NCBI GenBank assembly: GCA_038230695.1
Contig: JBBRMT010000027.1
Coordinates: 1-29,766, forward strand
Direction of reading: 5' to 3'
Source: QHBQ01 sp038230695
GTDB lineage: Bacteria; Chloroflexota; Chloroflexia; QHBQ01
Length of the DNA: 29,766 nucleotides
The notes under the pieces were generated by a model. It saw nothing but the letters and a program-made list of their open reading frames with translations, was not told the DNA's origin and ran no database searches. The number at the start of each line of letters is the position of its first letter. Positions within the stretch are counted from its first letter, which is position 1. Positions 1-7,881 of the stretch are shown here, piece after piece. The translations under genes were made by a program, and so were the position numbers.

Positions 1-11
1 GCTGGGGGCTT
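1..11. repeat. Partial copy of the GC-rich dispersed repeat at the window edge
   Basis: The first 11 bases are identical to bases 29640-29650, the 3' half of the repeat family found at 18712-18890 and 29125-29766. The copy is cut by the window edge, so only its end is visible. Bases 12-128 hold no convincing gene. A weak promoter-like pair (TTCAAC at 57-62, TATAAC at 79-84, 16-bp spacing) could serve the DinB-like gene. Confidence 0.6.
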
Positions 12-140
12 AGTTGATCAAACTTTGGGATTACTCATGCTTATTGATGTCCTCCATTCAACGGTGCGGGTTCGCGCATATAACAATGTAGGGATGCGTT
101 TTTGGTTCGCATCGTCTACACCAAACATAGGAGAATGAAT

Positions 141-701
141 ATGGACGCTGTTTCCCTGCTACGCAAGCAGTTTGAAGCCACCTACAAGCTGCTGGAGAAT
201 ACCATCACCGATGTCACCCCTGAGCAGGCGCACTGGGTGCCGCCCGGTATCGCCAACCCGATTGGCGCGAGTTATGCCCATGTGGTGATTGCCACCGATG
301 CAATCATAAACGTTCTGGTCAAGCATACCACGCCACTACTGGCGGGCGAGTGGGCAGACAAGACGGGAGCCAGCGAGATGATGCCCATCGGCGAAGATTC
401 TACGAATTATTTTTCCTGGACTCGCCGCGTGCAGGTGGATTTGCCCATGATGCGCCAGTACGCCGCTGCCGTCTATGCCGCTACCGACGAGTACCTTGCC
501 ACCCTCACACCCGATGCACTCGACCAGATGATTGACCTCAGCACACTGGGTGCAGGTCAGGTGCCGCTGGGCATGGTTCTAAGCCGCCAGCTAATCGGCC
601 ACATCGAGCAGATGTGCGGGGAGATCTCCTGCCTAAAGGGGCTGCAAGGGGCGACTGGGTATCGCTACTCCTTATCTCATACCAATTCGCCAAGCAGGTA
701 G
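141..701 (+). CDS. DinB-like (DinB_2 superfamily) protein
   Basis: A 186-residue protein resembling the DinB/YfiT four-helix-bundle superfamily, whose members are metal-binding enzymes, often thiol-dependent transferases or stress proteins of unknown substrate. Visible features are a first helix with a conserved-type histidine (His47 in SYAHVV) and a C-terminal motif around His154 (GHIEQMCGEISCLKGLQG). In many relatives a second histidine follows four residues after the first in this motif; here a methionine or cysteine lies in that stretch, so the metal site may be altered. The ATG at 141 is preferred because AGGAG at 129-133 lies seven bases upstream; the in-frame ATG at 135 is too close to it. 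The gene stands alone and converges on the ABC operon. Family assignment is fairly confident; no specific function can be given. Confidence 0.75.
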   Translation: MDAVSLLRKQFEATYKLLENTITDVTPEQAHWVPPGIANPIGASYAHVVIATDAIINVLVKHTTPLLAGEWADKTGASEMMPIGEDSTNYFSWTRRVQVDLPMMRQYAAAVYAATDEYLATLTPDALDQMIDLSTLGAGQVPLGMVLSRQLIGHIEQMCGEISCLKGLQGATGYRYSLSHTNSPSR

Positions 702-759
702 TGTGTTTCCGTAGGGATGCACTGACCTACGCCCTGATGCAATTTCACCATCACCTTAA

Positions 760-2313
760 CTAATTGGTATCAGTTGCCAGCCCCACCTGCCCGCCCGCCA
801 TCAGCAGGCCCAGCTTTTCGCGGGTGGCTTCGGCGGCGGGGACGATTGCGGCAATCTTGCCTTTATACATCACTGCGATGCGGTCGGCCAGGGATAGGAT
901 CTCGTCAAGTTCCGCGCTAATCAGCAGCACCGCCACGCCGCTGTCGCGGGCAGCGATGATGGTACGGTGGATGAACTCGATGCTGCCCACATCCAAACCG
1001 CGCGTCGGTTGCGCGGCGATTAGCAGGCTGTTGTCGCGTGACAGTTCGCGGGCCACCACCACCTTCTGTTGGTTGCCACCGGAGAGGTTGCGGGCGGGCG
1101 TGTAGATGCTGGGGGTGCGGATGTCGAACTCCTTGACCAAACGGGTTGCGTTGTCGCGGATGGCCGCCTCGTTGATATTGATACCGTGCGCGAAGGGCGG
1201 CTCGAAGTAGGTGGCCAGCACCAGATTGTCGGCAATCGGGTAGCCCAGCACCAATCCGTACTTCTGCCGATCTTCCGGCACATGAGCCACGCCATGCACA
1301 GTGATAAAGCGTGGCGATTTGCCCACAATGCTGACCCCGCCAATCGTCACGCTGCCGCCATCAATAGGGCGCAGGCCGGTGAGCGCCTCGGCTAGCTCGG
1401 TCTGCCCGTTGCCCTCCACCCCGGCCACCCCCACGATCTCGCCTGCGTGAACGTCCAGGTCAATCGCGTTGACCGCCAGCAGAACATCGGAGTCCGCGCT
1501 GGCAGTCTTGTCGCGGCGCACGGTCATACCTGTTGCCGATAGCACCACCGCACCCGGTTTGGCGGTGGTTTTCTCCACCTGCAGAATGACGCTGCGCCCC
1601 ACCATCATCGAGGCAAGATCCGCTTCGCTGGCGGTGTGCGGGTCAGCATCGCCCACCACCTTGCCGCGCCGCAGCACGGTGATCGCATCGCTGATCGCCA
1701 GCACCTCCTTCAGCTTGTGACTAATGAAGATGATTGACTTGCCCTGCTTTGCCAGCCCGCGCATAATGTTGAACAGTTCGTCCGACTCCTGTGGAGTCAG
1801 CACGGCAGTTGGCTCGTCGAGGATCAGCACCTCGGCGTTGCGGTAGAAGGCTTTGAGGATCTCCACCCGCTGCTGCACCCCAACCGACAGTTCGCTCAAT
1901 CGCGCTTTGGGATTGACGAACAGGCCGTATTGCTTTGACAGTTCAGTAATGCGCTTCGCCGCTGCTGCGCGGTCCAGTTGGAATGGCCCCGCCATGCTCT
2001 CGTTGCCCAGCATGATGTTCTCGGTCACGGTGAAGGGTGGCACCAGTTTGAAGTGCTGATGCACCATGCCAATACCAGCACGGATGGCATCGCTGGGGCT
2101 GCTGAACTTGACCGGCTGGCCGCCCAGCACGACTTCGCCCTCGTCCGGCTGATAGAGGCCGTAGAGGATGTTCATTAGCGTGGTCTTACCCGCGCCGTTT
2201 TCGCCCAGCAGCGCATGGATCTCGCCTTTGTCCACCTGGAAGTCAATATGGTCGTTGGCAAGCACGCCGGGGAAGCGTTTGGTGATGCCCCGCAGTTCCA
2301 GCGCCAGTTCCAT
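760..2313 (-). CDS. Nucleoside-type ABC transporter, ATP-binding protein (two fused NBDs)
   Basis: A 517-residue ATPase with two ABC domains in tandem, like Bacillus NupO/YufO or the sugar ATPase RbsA. Domain one has a full Walker A (GENGAGKTT, about residues 37-45), signature LSVGVQQR (142-149) and Walker B VLILDEPTA. Domain two has a degenerate Walker A (GVEGNGQTE, lacking the usual GK[ST]), signature LSGGNQQK and a Walker-B-like stretch LLIAAQPTRG; an inactive second site is usual for this family. It powers uptake by the two permeases encoded just upstream in the operon, with the BMP-type lipoprotein (4770-5996) as substrate receptor. GAGAAGGG at 2320-2327 (minus strand) is the ribosome binding site. 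It overlaps the end of the preceding permease, whose reading frame continues 139 bases into this gene. The likely substrate class is nucleosides, by family only. Confidence 0.95.
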   Translation of the reverse strand: MELALELRGITKRFPGVLANDHIDFQVDKGEIHALLGENGAGKTTLMNILYGLYQPDEGEVVLGGQPVKFSSPSDAIRAGIGMVHQHFKLVPPFTVTENIMLGNESMAGPFQLDRAAAAKRITELSKQYGLFVNPKARLSELSVGVQQRVEILKAFYRNAEVLILDEPTAVLTPQESDELFNIMRGLAKQGKSIIFISHKLKEVLAISDAITVLRRGKVVGDADPHTASEADLASMMVGRSVILQVEKTTAKPGAVVLSATGMTVRRDKTASADSDVLLAVNAIDLDVHAGEIVGVAGVEGNGQTELAEALTGLRPIDGGSVTIGGVSIVGKSPRFITVHGVAHVPEDRQKYGLVLGYPIADNLVLATYFEPPFAHGININEAAIRDNATRLVKEFDIRTPSIYTPARNLSGGNQQKVVVARELSRDNSLLIAAQPTRGLDVGSIEFIHRTIIAARDSGVAVLLISAELDEILSLADRIAVMYKGKIAAIVPAAEATREKLGLLMAGGQVGLATDTN

Positions 2314-3269
2314 AATCTACCCTTCTCGTAAACCTGCCCGTCAGCGGCGGGGGCGACAGCGCGACCGACAACTCCGGCCAGCACTAGAATGGTGAGGATG
2401 TAGGGCAGCATCACCAGCACGTCCTTGCTGATACCGAACTGGCAGTCGCTCGACTGCTGCAATGCCTGGAAGGTGATTGACAGCCCTTGCGACAATCCAA
2501 ACAGCAACGCCGCGCCCCACAATCCCAGTGGAGTCCACTTGCCAAAGATGAGCGCGGCCAGGGCGATGAAGCCGCTGCCATGAGTTATACCAGACTCGAA
2601 CGTGCCAGTTGATTCGAGGGTGAAGTACGCGCCCGCCAGTCCCGCGATGGCTCCGCCAATCAGCACGTTGGCGTAGCGCATGAAATAGACATTGATGCCC
2701 ACTGTATCCGCCGCGCCAGGGTTCTCACCGACGGCACGGGTGCGAAGCCCCCAGCGGGTGAAGTACATCACATAGTTAGCAACCAGCACCAGGATGACTG
2801 CCAGCCAGGTGATCGGCGGCTGCACAAACAGTGCGCCCAGCACCGGGATCTGGTCTAGCCCAGGGATGCCGAGGCGTGGCAGGGTAACGGGTGAGGGCAG
2901 CGTGCCGCTATCCACGAACAGGCGATTGAGGTAGCCAGTAAGGCCAATCGCCATAATGTTGATAACTGTGCCGCTAATAATCTGGTCAACCTTGAAGCGG
3001 ATTGATAGCACGGCATGAAGCGCAGAGAGGATGACCGAGCTAATTACCGCGCCGACGATGCCCAACCAGGGGTTCTGCGAGTAGGAGCCAACGATGAAGC
3101 CAAAGAAGGCTGAGGTCAGCATCAACCCTTCGATACCGATGTTGACCACGCCGGAGCGTTCGCAGAACAGCCCGCATAGAGCGCCGAGGGTGAGCGGCGC
3201 GGCGAACTCTAGCGTATTGGAGAGCAGGTTAATCAGCGTAACCCAGAAATCAGTGCCACAGATTTGCAC
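2175..3269 (-). CDS. Nucleoside-type ABC transporter permease (second), frame runs into the ATPase gene
   Basis: A hydrophobic inner-membrane permease of the BPD_transp_2 family (NupQ/YufQ-like), starting LLSNTLEFAAPLTLGALCG near its N-terminus and carrying the GIEGLML loop typical of the family. It pairs with the first permease (3273-4550) to form the channel, and its start lies three bases after that gene's stop. The recognisable protein ends at VYEKG, coded near 2320. Beyond that the frame continues about 46 residues as an Arg/Trp/Cys-rich antisense-looking tail within the ATPase gene. Adding one G to the GGG at 2320-2322 (minus strand) would give a TAG stop at 2317-2319, six bases from the ATPase ATG, which is the expected operon geometry. 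The extension is therefore probably an artefact of a one-base deletion, natural or from sequencing. Confidence 0.9.
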   Translation of the reverse strand: MQICGTDFWVTLINLLSNTLEFAAPLTLGALCGLFCERSGVVNIGIEGLMLTSAFFGFIVGSYSQNPWLGIVGAVISSVILSALHAVLSIRFKVDQIISGTVINIMAIGLTGYLNRLFVDSGTLPSPVTLPRLGIPGLDQIPVLGALFVQPPITWLAVILVLVANYVMYFTRWGLRTRAVGENPGAADTVGINVYFMRYANVLIGGAIAGLAGAYFTLESTGTFESGITHGSGFIALAALIFGKWTPLGLWGAALLFGLSQGLSITFQALQQSSDCQFGISKDVLVMLPYILTILVLAGVVGRAVAPAADGQVYEKGRLWNWRWNCGASPNASPACLPTTILTSRWTKARSMRCWAKTARVRPR

Positions 3270-3272
3270 CGT

Positions 3273-4550
3273 TCAGCCCCCCCAGCCGCGAGTGAGTACC
3301 ACTTTCTCCTCGCCACGACTCTTTACTCGATATATGTAGCGCACGATCTCGTCGGCAGCGACGAACAGCAGGATCAACGCCTGGATGATGGAGACCACAT
3401 CCTGGGGCGTGCCTGCGTAGAACTGCATACTGGGTGCGCTACTCTTGAGCGCCCCGAATAGCAAGGCGGCGATCACCACTCCGAAGGGATTGCTCTTGCC
3501 CAGCAGCGCAACGGTGATTGAGTCGAAACCGTAACCCGCGCTGAAACCCTGGCTATGATAAAAGTTAACTCCGGTAACTTCTACCGCCCCCGCCAGCCCA
3601 CCCAGTAGCCCGCTGAGGGCCATTGCCAGCATGATATTGCGCTTGACGCTGATACCGGCGTAGCGGGCCGCGCTGGCATTGGTGCCAACCGTGCGTAGCT
3701 CGAAGCCGGTGGTGGTGCGCCACAGCAGCCAGTAGACTGCAATGGCGGAGAGGATGGCAATCACGATGCCAAGGTGGATCTGCTTCAGCCCGGTGCTGCT
3801 GGCAATTATCACCGGCAGATGGGCATTAGCGGCAATATCGGGCGTGCGTACCTGGCCGTTACCGGGCTTGACCGCATTGATCACCACCGAGACGATCTGG
3901 ATGGCGATATAGTTGAGCATGATGGTGGTAATCACCTCATGTGCGCCGGTCTGCGCTTTGAGGAAGCCGGGGATGCCACCCCAGATGGCCCCCGCCAGGC
4001 AGCCCGCCAGCAGGCATAGCGGTATTAGCAGCCAGGGGCTGAGGCCCGCGAACGCAGGGTTGATGCCCACCACTGCGGCAGTCAGCGAACCGAGCGCGAT
4101 CTGGCCCTCCACCCCAATGTTGAACAGGCCGGTGCGGAAGCCTAGCGCCACCGCCAAACCGCCGAAGAGGTAGGGAGTGGCCGTGACGATGGTGGCGGAG
4201 ACGCTATCGAACGAGCCGAACGCGCCGTTCCACAAGCCCTGGAAGGCCAGCAGGGTTAGATCGAAGGCGGACTTGCCGTGCAGCGGGCTGGTGGAGACGG
4301 GCGGTGAGAAGAGATTGGAGATGAAGATGACCACCCCGCCAATAAGCAACGCGGTTACAACCGCGAGGGCAGGAACGAGTAGGCCAGCCAGGGTCGCCAT
4401 GATTGCCTGCCCAGCCGACTTGCGCGGTGGTTTGGCCGCGCCGGTAGATGGCGCGAGTCGGTCGTCCACGCCCGCGCCGAGGCCGGGTGACTGGCTGGTC
4501 TCGGCTTCTTCTACGATTGGGGTTGGTTGCAGGCTGCTCTTGTCTTCCAA
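3273..4550 (-). CDS. Nucleoside-type ABC transporter permease (first)
   Basis: A 425-residue inner-membrane permease of the BPD_transp_2 family (NupP/YufP-like). A hydrophilic tail of about 45 residues precedes the first membrane segment; the family loop FNIGVEGQIALG and several further hydrophobic segments follow. The start is the TTG at 4550, seven bases after a GGAGG at 4558-4562 (minus strand). A longer frame open to 4697 would begin inside a palindromic repeat and encode non-conserved residues, so it is rejected. The stop lies three bases before the second permease start, consistent with co-translation. The 219-base gap to the lipoprotein gene upstream holds a REPIN-like element. The channel probably moves nucleosides or a related small molecule; the substrate is inferred from the family alone. 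Confidence 0.9.
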   Translation of the reverse strand: MEDKSSLQPTPIVEEAETSQSPGLGAGVDDRLAPSTGAAKPPRKSAGQAIMATLAGLLVPALAVVTALLIGGVVIFISNLFSPPVSTSPLHGKSAFDLTLLAFQGLWNGAFGSFDSVSATIVTATPYLFGGLAVALGFRTGLFNIGVEGQIALGSLTAAVVGINPAFAGLSPWLLIPLCLLAGCLAGAIWGGIPGFLKAQTGAHEVITTIMLNYIAIQIVSVVINAVKPGNGQVRTPDIAANAHLPVIIASSTGLKQIHLGIVIAILSAIAVYWLLWRTTTGFELRTVGTNASAARYAGISVKRNIMLAMALSGLLGGLAGAVEVTGVNFYHSQGFSAGYGFDSITVALLGKSNPFGVVIAALLFGALKSSAPSMQFYAGTPQDVVSIIQALILLFVAADEIVRYIYRVKSRGEEKVVLTRGWGG

Positions 4551-4641
4551 CGTTCTGCCTCCACGGGGGAGTTTGGGTACAAAAGAAGGGCGCAGGTTGG
4601 TGCGCTTTTCGATTATAGCACAATGTGCAACAAACAAAAAG

Positions 4642-4753
4642 CCTTCTCCCCGACAGGGAGAAGGTTGTTTGAGGGTGAGGTGACGGTTTATGACCACAAT
4701 TGGGTGGTTACGTCATTCACCCTCGCCCTAACCCTCCCCATGATGGGGGAGGG
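4642..4753. repeat. REPIN-like element: two palindromes facing each other
   Basis: Left hairpin: CCTTCTCCC (4642-4650), loop, GGGAGAAGG (4656-4664), followed by a GAGGGTGAGG tail. Right hairpin: CCCTCCCC (4732-4739), loop, GGGGAGGG (4746-4753), preceded by CACCCTCGCCCTAA, which is the reverse complement of the same tail type. The two units therefore sit head to head, the layout of REPIN/BIME elements. A related single unit occurs at 21470-21505 inside the tyrS leader. It lies between the lipoprotein and permease genes of the BMP operon and may affect mRNA decay or partial termination there, which is inference. Confidence 0.8.
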
Positions 4754-4769
4754 GGAGATTAAGTCATGG

Positions 4770-5996
4770 TTACTTGGCGGGCTTGACGGGCGCAACGCCG
4801 GTCTTGACTGCGCCACTGGCAATGTCGGCTGTCAGCTTGGTAATCTTGTCCTTGACAGTCTGCGACACCGCGCTATCGAGGTCGTGGAAGGGGGCGAGGC
4901 CAACCTTGCCGGTGAAATTGCCGCCGGGAGCTTGCTTGTTGGCCGCCATCGTCACCAGCGTGCTGGTGCCGTCGGAGAGACCCTTAGTCGCGCTTGAGAG
5001 CAGGTACTTTTGCGCCTCCGGCACGGTCAGATACTGGTCGGTGTCAACGCCGATGGCATAGAGTGTCTTGCCCGATTGCGCGGCAGTCTGAGCCAAACCG
5101 ATGAGAGCGCCGTTGCCAGTCTTGCCACCTGCGCCGAAGATAACATCCGCGCCGTTGCTGATCAGCGTGCCAGCGGTCTTGCTGCCCCAGTCGGGGTCGT
5201 TGAAGGCGTTGTTATCCTCATGGTAAATGGTGTCAACCTTGATACTGGGGTTAACCGAGAGCGCGCCCTGGCGATAACCCTCACCATAGCGATAAACTGG
5301 CGGCACGTTGTCGGTGCCGAGTACCGCGCCGATATGGCCGGTCTTGCTCATATAGGCGGCCAGCGCCCCGGCGAGGTAGCCCGCCTGATCCTCCTGGAAC
5401 ACCAGGCTGGTATAGTTCTTGGGACTCTTGGTCGGATCCTGGAACTGGTCAACGCCGATGAACTGGATGCTGGGATTCTTGGTGGCGGCATCGTTGGTTG
5501 CAGTGGCAATGAGGAAGCCGACAGTCACGATGATGTCATATTTCTGGCTGACGAACTGCTGGATGTTAGTGGCGTAATCCTTCTGGTCGGCAGTCTCGAT
5601 ATAGGTGGCTTGATAGCCGTTCTTCTTGGCCGCCGCCTGCACGCCTTCCCATGCCGATTGGTTGAAGCTCTTATCGTCAACCTTGCCCACATCGGTGACC
5701 AGGCCAACCCTGATGGCCAAGCCAGAGCTACTGCCTGTGGTAGTGGTGCTGGTTATTGCGCCTGCAGGCATAGTGGCGGCCATTGTGCTGGTCATTGCGC
5801 CTGCAGGCATAGTGGCGGCCATTGTGCTGGTCATCACACTGGTTGCAGGCGTGCTGCTAGTAGCTGCGTTATTCGCGGGTGTGCTGGTTGCGCTGGGGCT
5901 GCTAGCCGTACCGCCCAGGTCGCAGGCTGACATCAGCAGTGTCACGCCGAACAGCATAGCGACCATCACCAGATAACTAAACTTCCGTTGCTTCAT
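4770..5996 (-). CDS. BMP family lipoprotein, ABC transporter substrate-binding protein
   Basis: A 408-residue lipoprotein. A lipoprotein signal (about residues 1-25, lipobox ending LLMSAC with Cys25) is followed by a Ser/Thr/Ala-rich linker and then a BMP/PnrA-type periplasmic-binding domain opening with RVGLVTDVGKVDDKSFNQSA, the hallmark of basic membrane protein A nucleoside receptors. It is expected to sit lipid-anchored on the cell surface and deliver substrate to the downstream permeases. The start at 5996 (MKQRKF) gives a clean signal peptide and follows AGGAGG at 6009-6014 (minus strand), 12 bases upstream. A frame open to 6137 adds 47 implausible residues. The linker includes a perfect 39-bp tandem duplication encoding MTSTMAATMPAGA twice. 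As first gene of the operon it may be expressed above the transporter core, as is common for such receptors. Confidence 0.95.
   Translation of the reverse strand: MKQRKFSYLVMVAMLFGVTLLMSACDLGGTASSPSATSTPANNAATSSTPATSVMTSTMAATMPAGAMTSTMAATMPAGAITSTTTTGSSSGLAIRVGLVTDVGKVDDKSFNQSAWEGVQAAAKKNGYQATYIETADQKDYATNIQQFVSQKYDIIVTVGFLIATATNDAATKNPSIQFIGVDQFQDPTKSPKNYTSLVFQEDQAGYLAGALAAYMSKTGHIGAVLGTDNVPPVYRYGEGYRQGALSVNPSIKVDTIYHEDNNAFNDPDWGSKTAGTLISNGADVIFGAGGKTGNGALIGLAQTAAQSGKTLYAIGVDTDQYLTVPEAQKYLLSSATKGLSDGTSTLVTMAANKQAPGGNFTGKVGLAPFHDLDSAVSQTVKDKITKLTADIASGAVKTGVAPVKPAK
5755..5832. repeat. Perfect 2 x 39-bp tandem repeat within the lipoprotein linker
   Basis: Bases 5755-5793 and 5794-5832 are identical. 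They encode two copies of a 13-residue Met/Thr/Ala block between the lipidated cysteine and the binding domain, so copy number would only change linker length. In-frame perfect copies suggest a recent duplication. Confidence 0.9.
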
Positions 5997-6185
5997 AACT
6001 TTCGCTTTCCTCCTGTGTAATATACTTGGCGAACCAAACGTTGTGCCTTGTGGCACCCACGCAGCCAGGGCCAGCCCAGGCGATGAACACCCCACACGGA
6101 ACCCACTTCCTAACCCTGAGTACGCGCCGCAGGGCATGGAAAAGCAAAGGATCTATCCGTTTAGAGTGGTTGGCTGCTTGGCGGT

Positions 6186-6213
6186 ATTATATCATAGAAT
6201 GGCGGTTCGTCAA
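6186..6213 (-). promoter_or_regulatory. Candidate promoter of the BMP transporter operon
   Basis: On the minus strand TTGACG (6213-6208) and TATAAT (6191-6186) are 16 bases apart. The predicted transcript would have a leader of about 180 bases before the lipoprotein start. That leader contains small hairpins (for example GTGCC/GGCAC near 6050) but no riboswitch class that I recognise. Confidence 0.6.
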
Positions 6214-6229
6214 GTGGTGGCAACAGCGT

Positions 6230-7597
6230 TCATTGCTTCGCCAACCTTGCCTTCATTGCCGTGACAAGCTCATCACGCGGCACTGTCATCTGGTTGGGCG
6301 TGGCATCCTTATCGCCACCCGCGCCGATCTCGCGCAGCACAACTTCACTCCGCGCTTGCTCATCCGGCCCTTCGATGATTGCCAGGCCGATACCCTTGCT
6401 GCCCGCATAGCGCAGTTGCTTCTTCAGCCCGGAGTCGGGTTCGTAGGCCACCTCGGTGTTGATGCCAGCCGCCCGCAGTTCGCCGGTAATCGCCAGTGCG
6501 GAAGCCAGCATCGTAGCATTGAAGACGGTGACGAACACCTCGCTGGTAGTGCGTGGCAGCGGACCGCCAATCTTGGCCTCCTCGATTACGTCAATGATGC
6601 GCTCCAGGCCAAAGCTTGCCCCCACCGTGGGGATGCTGCGCCCGCTGAACATCCCCACCAGTTCATCGTAGCGCCCGCCGCCGCCCAGCGAACCGATCTG
6701 GATGTCTTGTGACACCACCTCAAACACCGCGCCCGTATAATAATTCAGTCCTCGCGCCAGCGTGAGATCCAGCTTGTAGTAGCGATCTGGCACGCCAAAG
6801 TCGGGCAGCAGCTTGATCATCGCTTCCAGTTCGTCCAGCCCAGCGATGCCTACAGGAATGTCGGCGAACGGCTGGCGCAGGGCGGCGATCAGCTTCAGGT
6901 CGTCAGTCTGGTCGCGGCGGTTCGCGCTCATCTTCACGATGTCCAGCGCCCGGCGGGCCGCCTCGATGCTCACCCCACCCGCGATCATCTCGCCAATCAC
7001 GCCGGTCTCGCCCACCTTCGCCAGTTTGTCTATCGCCCGGAAGATGCTGCCCGCTTGTTCGCCCGCCCCCGCGTAAATGCCGATCGCGGTGAGCAGCTTG
7101 CGGCTGTTGAGCAAGGTCTGATAGTTGACGAAGCCGAGGTCGCGGAAGCCCTCATAGTAGAGGCTGACACACTCAGCGTCGGCCAGCGGGCTGCTGGTGC
7201 CAACGATGTCCACATCGCACTGGTAGAACTCGCGGTAGCGGCCCTTCTGGGGGCGGTCGGCCCGCCACACCGGCTGGATCTGGTAACGCTTAAAGGGGAA
7301 TACCAGGGTATTGACGTACTGCCCCACCACGCGGGCCAGCGGCACGGTCAGGTCATAGCGCATCCCCACGCGGCGGTCGCCCTGGTCAGTGAAGCGATAC
7401 AGCAAGCGTTCGTCGTCGCCATACTTGCCTTCCAGTGTCTCGGCGTATTCAAGCGTCGGTGTCTCCAGCGGCTCGAAGCCGTGTTGCTCGAAGACACGGC
7501 GCAGCGTGCCGATAACGTGCTGACGCAGCACCATCTGCTGGGGCAGGAAATCGCGGAAGCCTTTGAGCGTTTGCGCCTTGATCTGGCCGTCGGGCAT
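6230..7597 (-). CDS. hisS: Histidine--tRNA ligase
   Basis: A 455-residue class II aminoacyl-tRNA synthetase that charges tRNA-His in the cytoplasm. Visible motifs are motif 2 (PVWRADRPQKGRYREFYQCD), the histidine-specific signature ARGLNYYTGAVFEV, and motif 3 (GGGGRYDELVGMF followed by GASFGLERI). A C-terminal anticodon-binding domain follows (VFVTVFNATMLASALAI onward). The length is slightly above the roughly 420-430 of many bacterial HisRS. The start at 7597 (MPDGQIKAQTLKGFRDFLP) is chosen because AGGAGG lies seven bases upstream; a frame open to 7639 would add 14 residues without a ribosome site. It is transcribed divergently from the DUF3352-type gene, from a promoter at 7674-7703, with a leader too short for a T-box. 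Confidence 0.97.
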   Translation of the reverse strand: MPDGQIKAQTLKGFRDFLPQQMVLRQHVIGTLRRVFEQHGFEPLETPTLEYAETLEGKYGDDERLLYRFTDQGDRRVGMRYDLTVPLARVVGQYVNTLVFPFKRYQIQPVWRADRPQKGRYREFYQCDVDIVGTSSPLADAECVSLYYEGFRDLGFVNYQTLLNSRKLLTAIGIYAGAGEQAGSIFRAIDKLAKVGETGVIGEMIAGGVSIEAARRALDIVKMSANRRDQTDDLKLIAALRQPFADIPVGIAGLDELEAMIKLLPDFGVPDRYYKLDLTLARGLNYYTGAVFEVVSQDIQIGSLGGGGRYDELVGMFSGRSIPTVGASFGLERIIDVIEEAKIGGPLPRTTSEVFVTVFNATMLASALAITGELRAAGINTEVAYEPDSGLKKQLRYAGSKGIGLAIIEGPDEQARSEVVLREIGAGGDKDATPNQMTVPRDELVTAMKARLAKQ

Positions 7598-7673
7598 GGG
7601 AGAACCTCCTCTAAAAGTCACCCTAAACCTATTATCCATATTGAGGAGCGTTAGTCAGGGGTGGATTGTGCTA

Positions 7674-7703
7674 ATTGTAACATAAAGCGCGATGGGGTGA
7701 CAA
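7674..7703 (-). promoter_or_regulatory. Candidate hisS promoter
   Basis: On the minus strand TTGTCA (7703-7698) and TACAAT (7679-7674) are 18 bases apart, placing the transcript start about 70 bases before the hisS ATG. Confidence 0.55.
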
Positions 7704-7779
7704 GTAAGCGTGTACCGCGCTCCATTGTAACTTTTTATACACGCGCAGCGTATATTAGCTTACATTTGGGCAAAAACTC

Positions 7780-7808
7780 TTGCCTAATCCGACTTCTAGC
7801 CCTATAAT
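7780..7808 (+). promoter_or_regulatory. Candidate promoter of the DUF3352-type gene
   Basis: TTGCCT (7780-7785) and a perfect TATAAT (7803-7808) are spaced by 17 bases. The ribosome site AGGAGG (7871-7876) and ATG (7882) lie about 65-75 bases downstream. Confidence 0.65.
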
Positions 7809-7881
7809 AAAACAGTATCACTCTGGGGCAAGATGCTATCGGAAAACCTGAACATATAAACCAAACCTTAAGGAGGGAAAG

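Noticed and set aside
327..701. Coding frames on the opposite strand or other frames of the real genes, some above 200 residues (for example plus-strand frames within 5010-5930 and 7055-7654)
   Set aside because: They lie wholly inside well-recognised genes, lack family motifs and have no ribosome binding sites; GC-rich codon use produces such shadows.
702..759. Terminator between the DinB-like gene and the ABC operon
   Set aside because: The only pairing seen is GTAGG/CCTAC around a ten-base loop, without a T-run.
4551..4697. Longer N-terminus for the first permease
   Set aside because: It would start inside the palindromic repeat and has no ribosome site, whereas the TTG at 4550 is preceded by GGAGG at ideal spacing.
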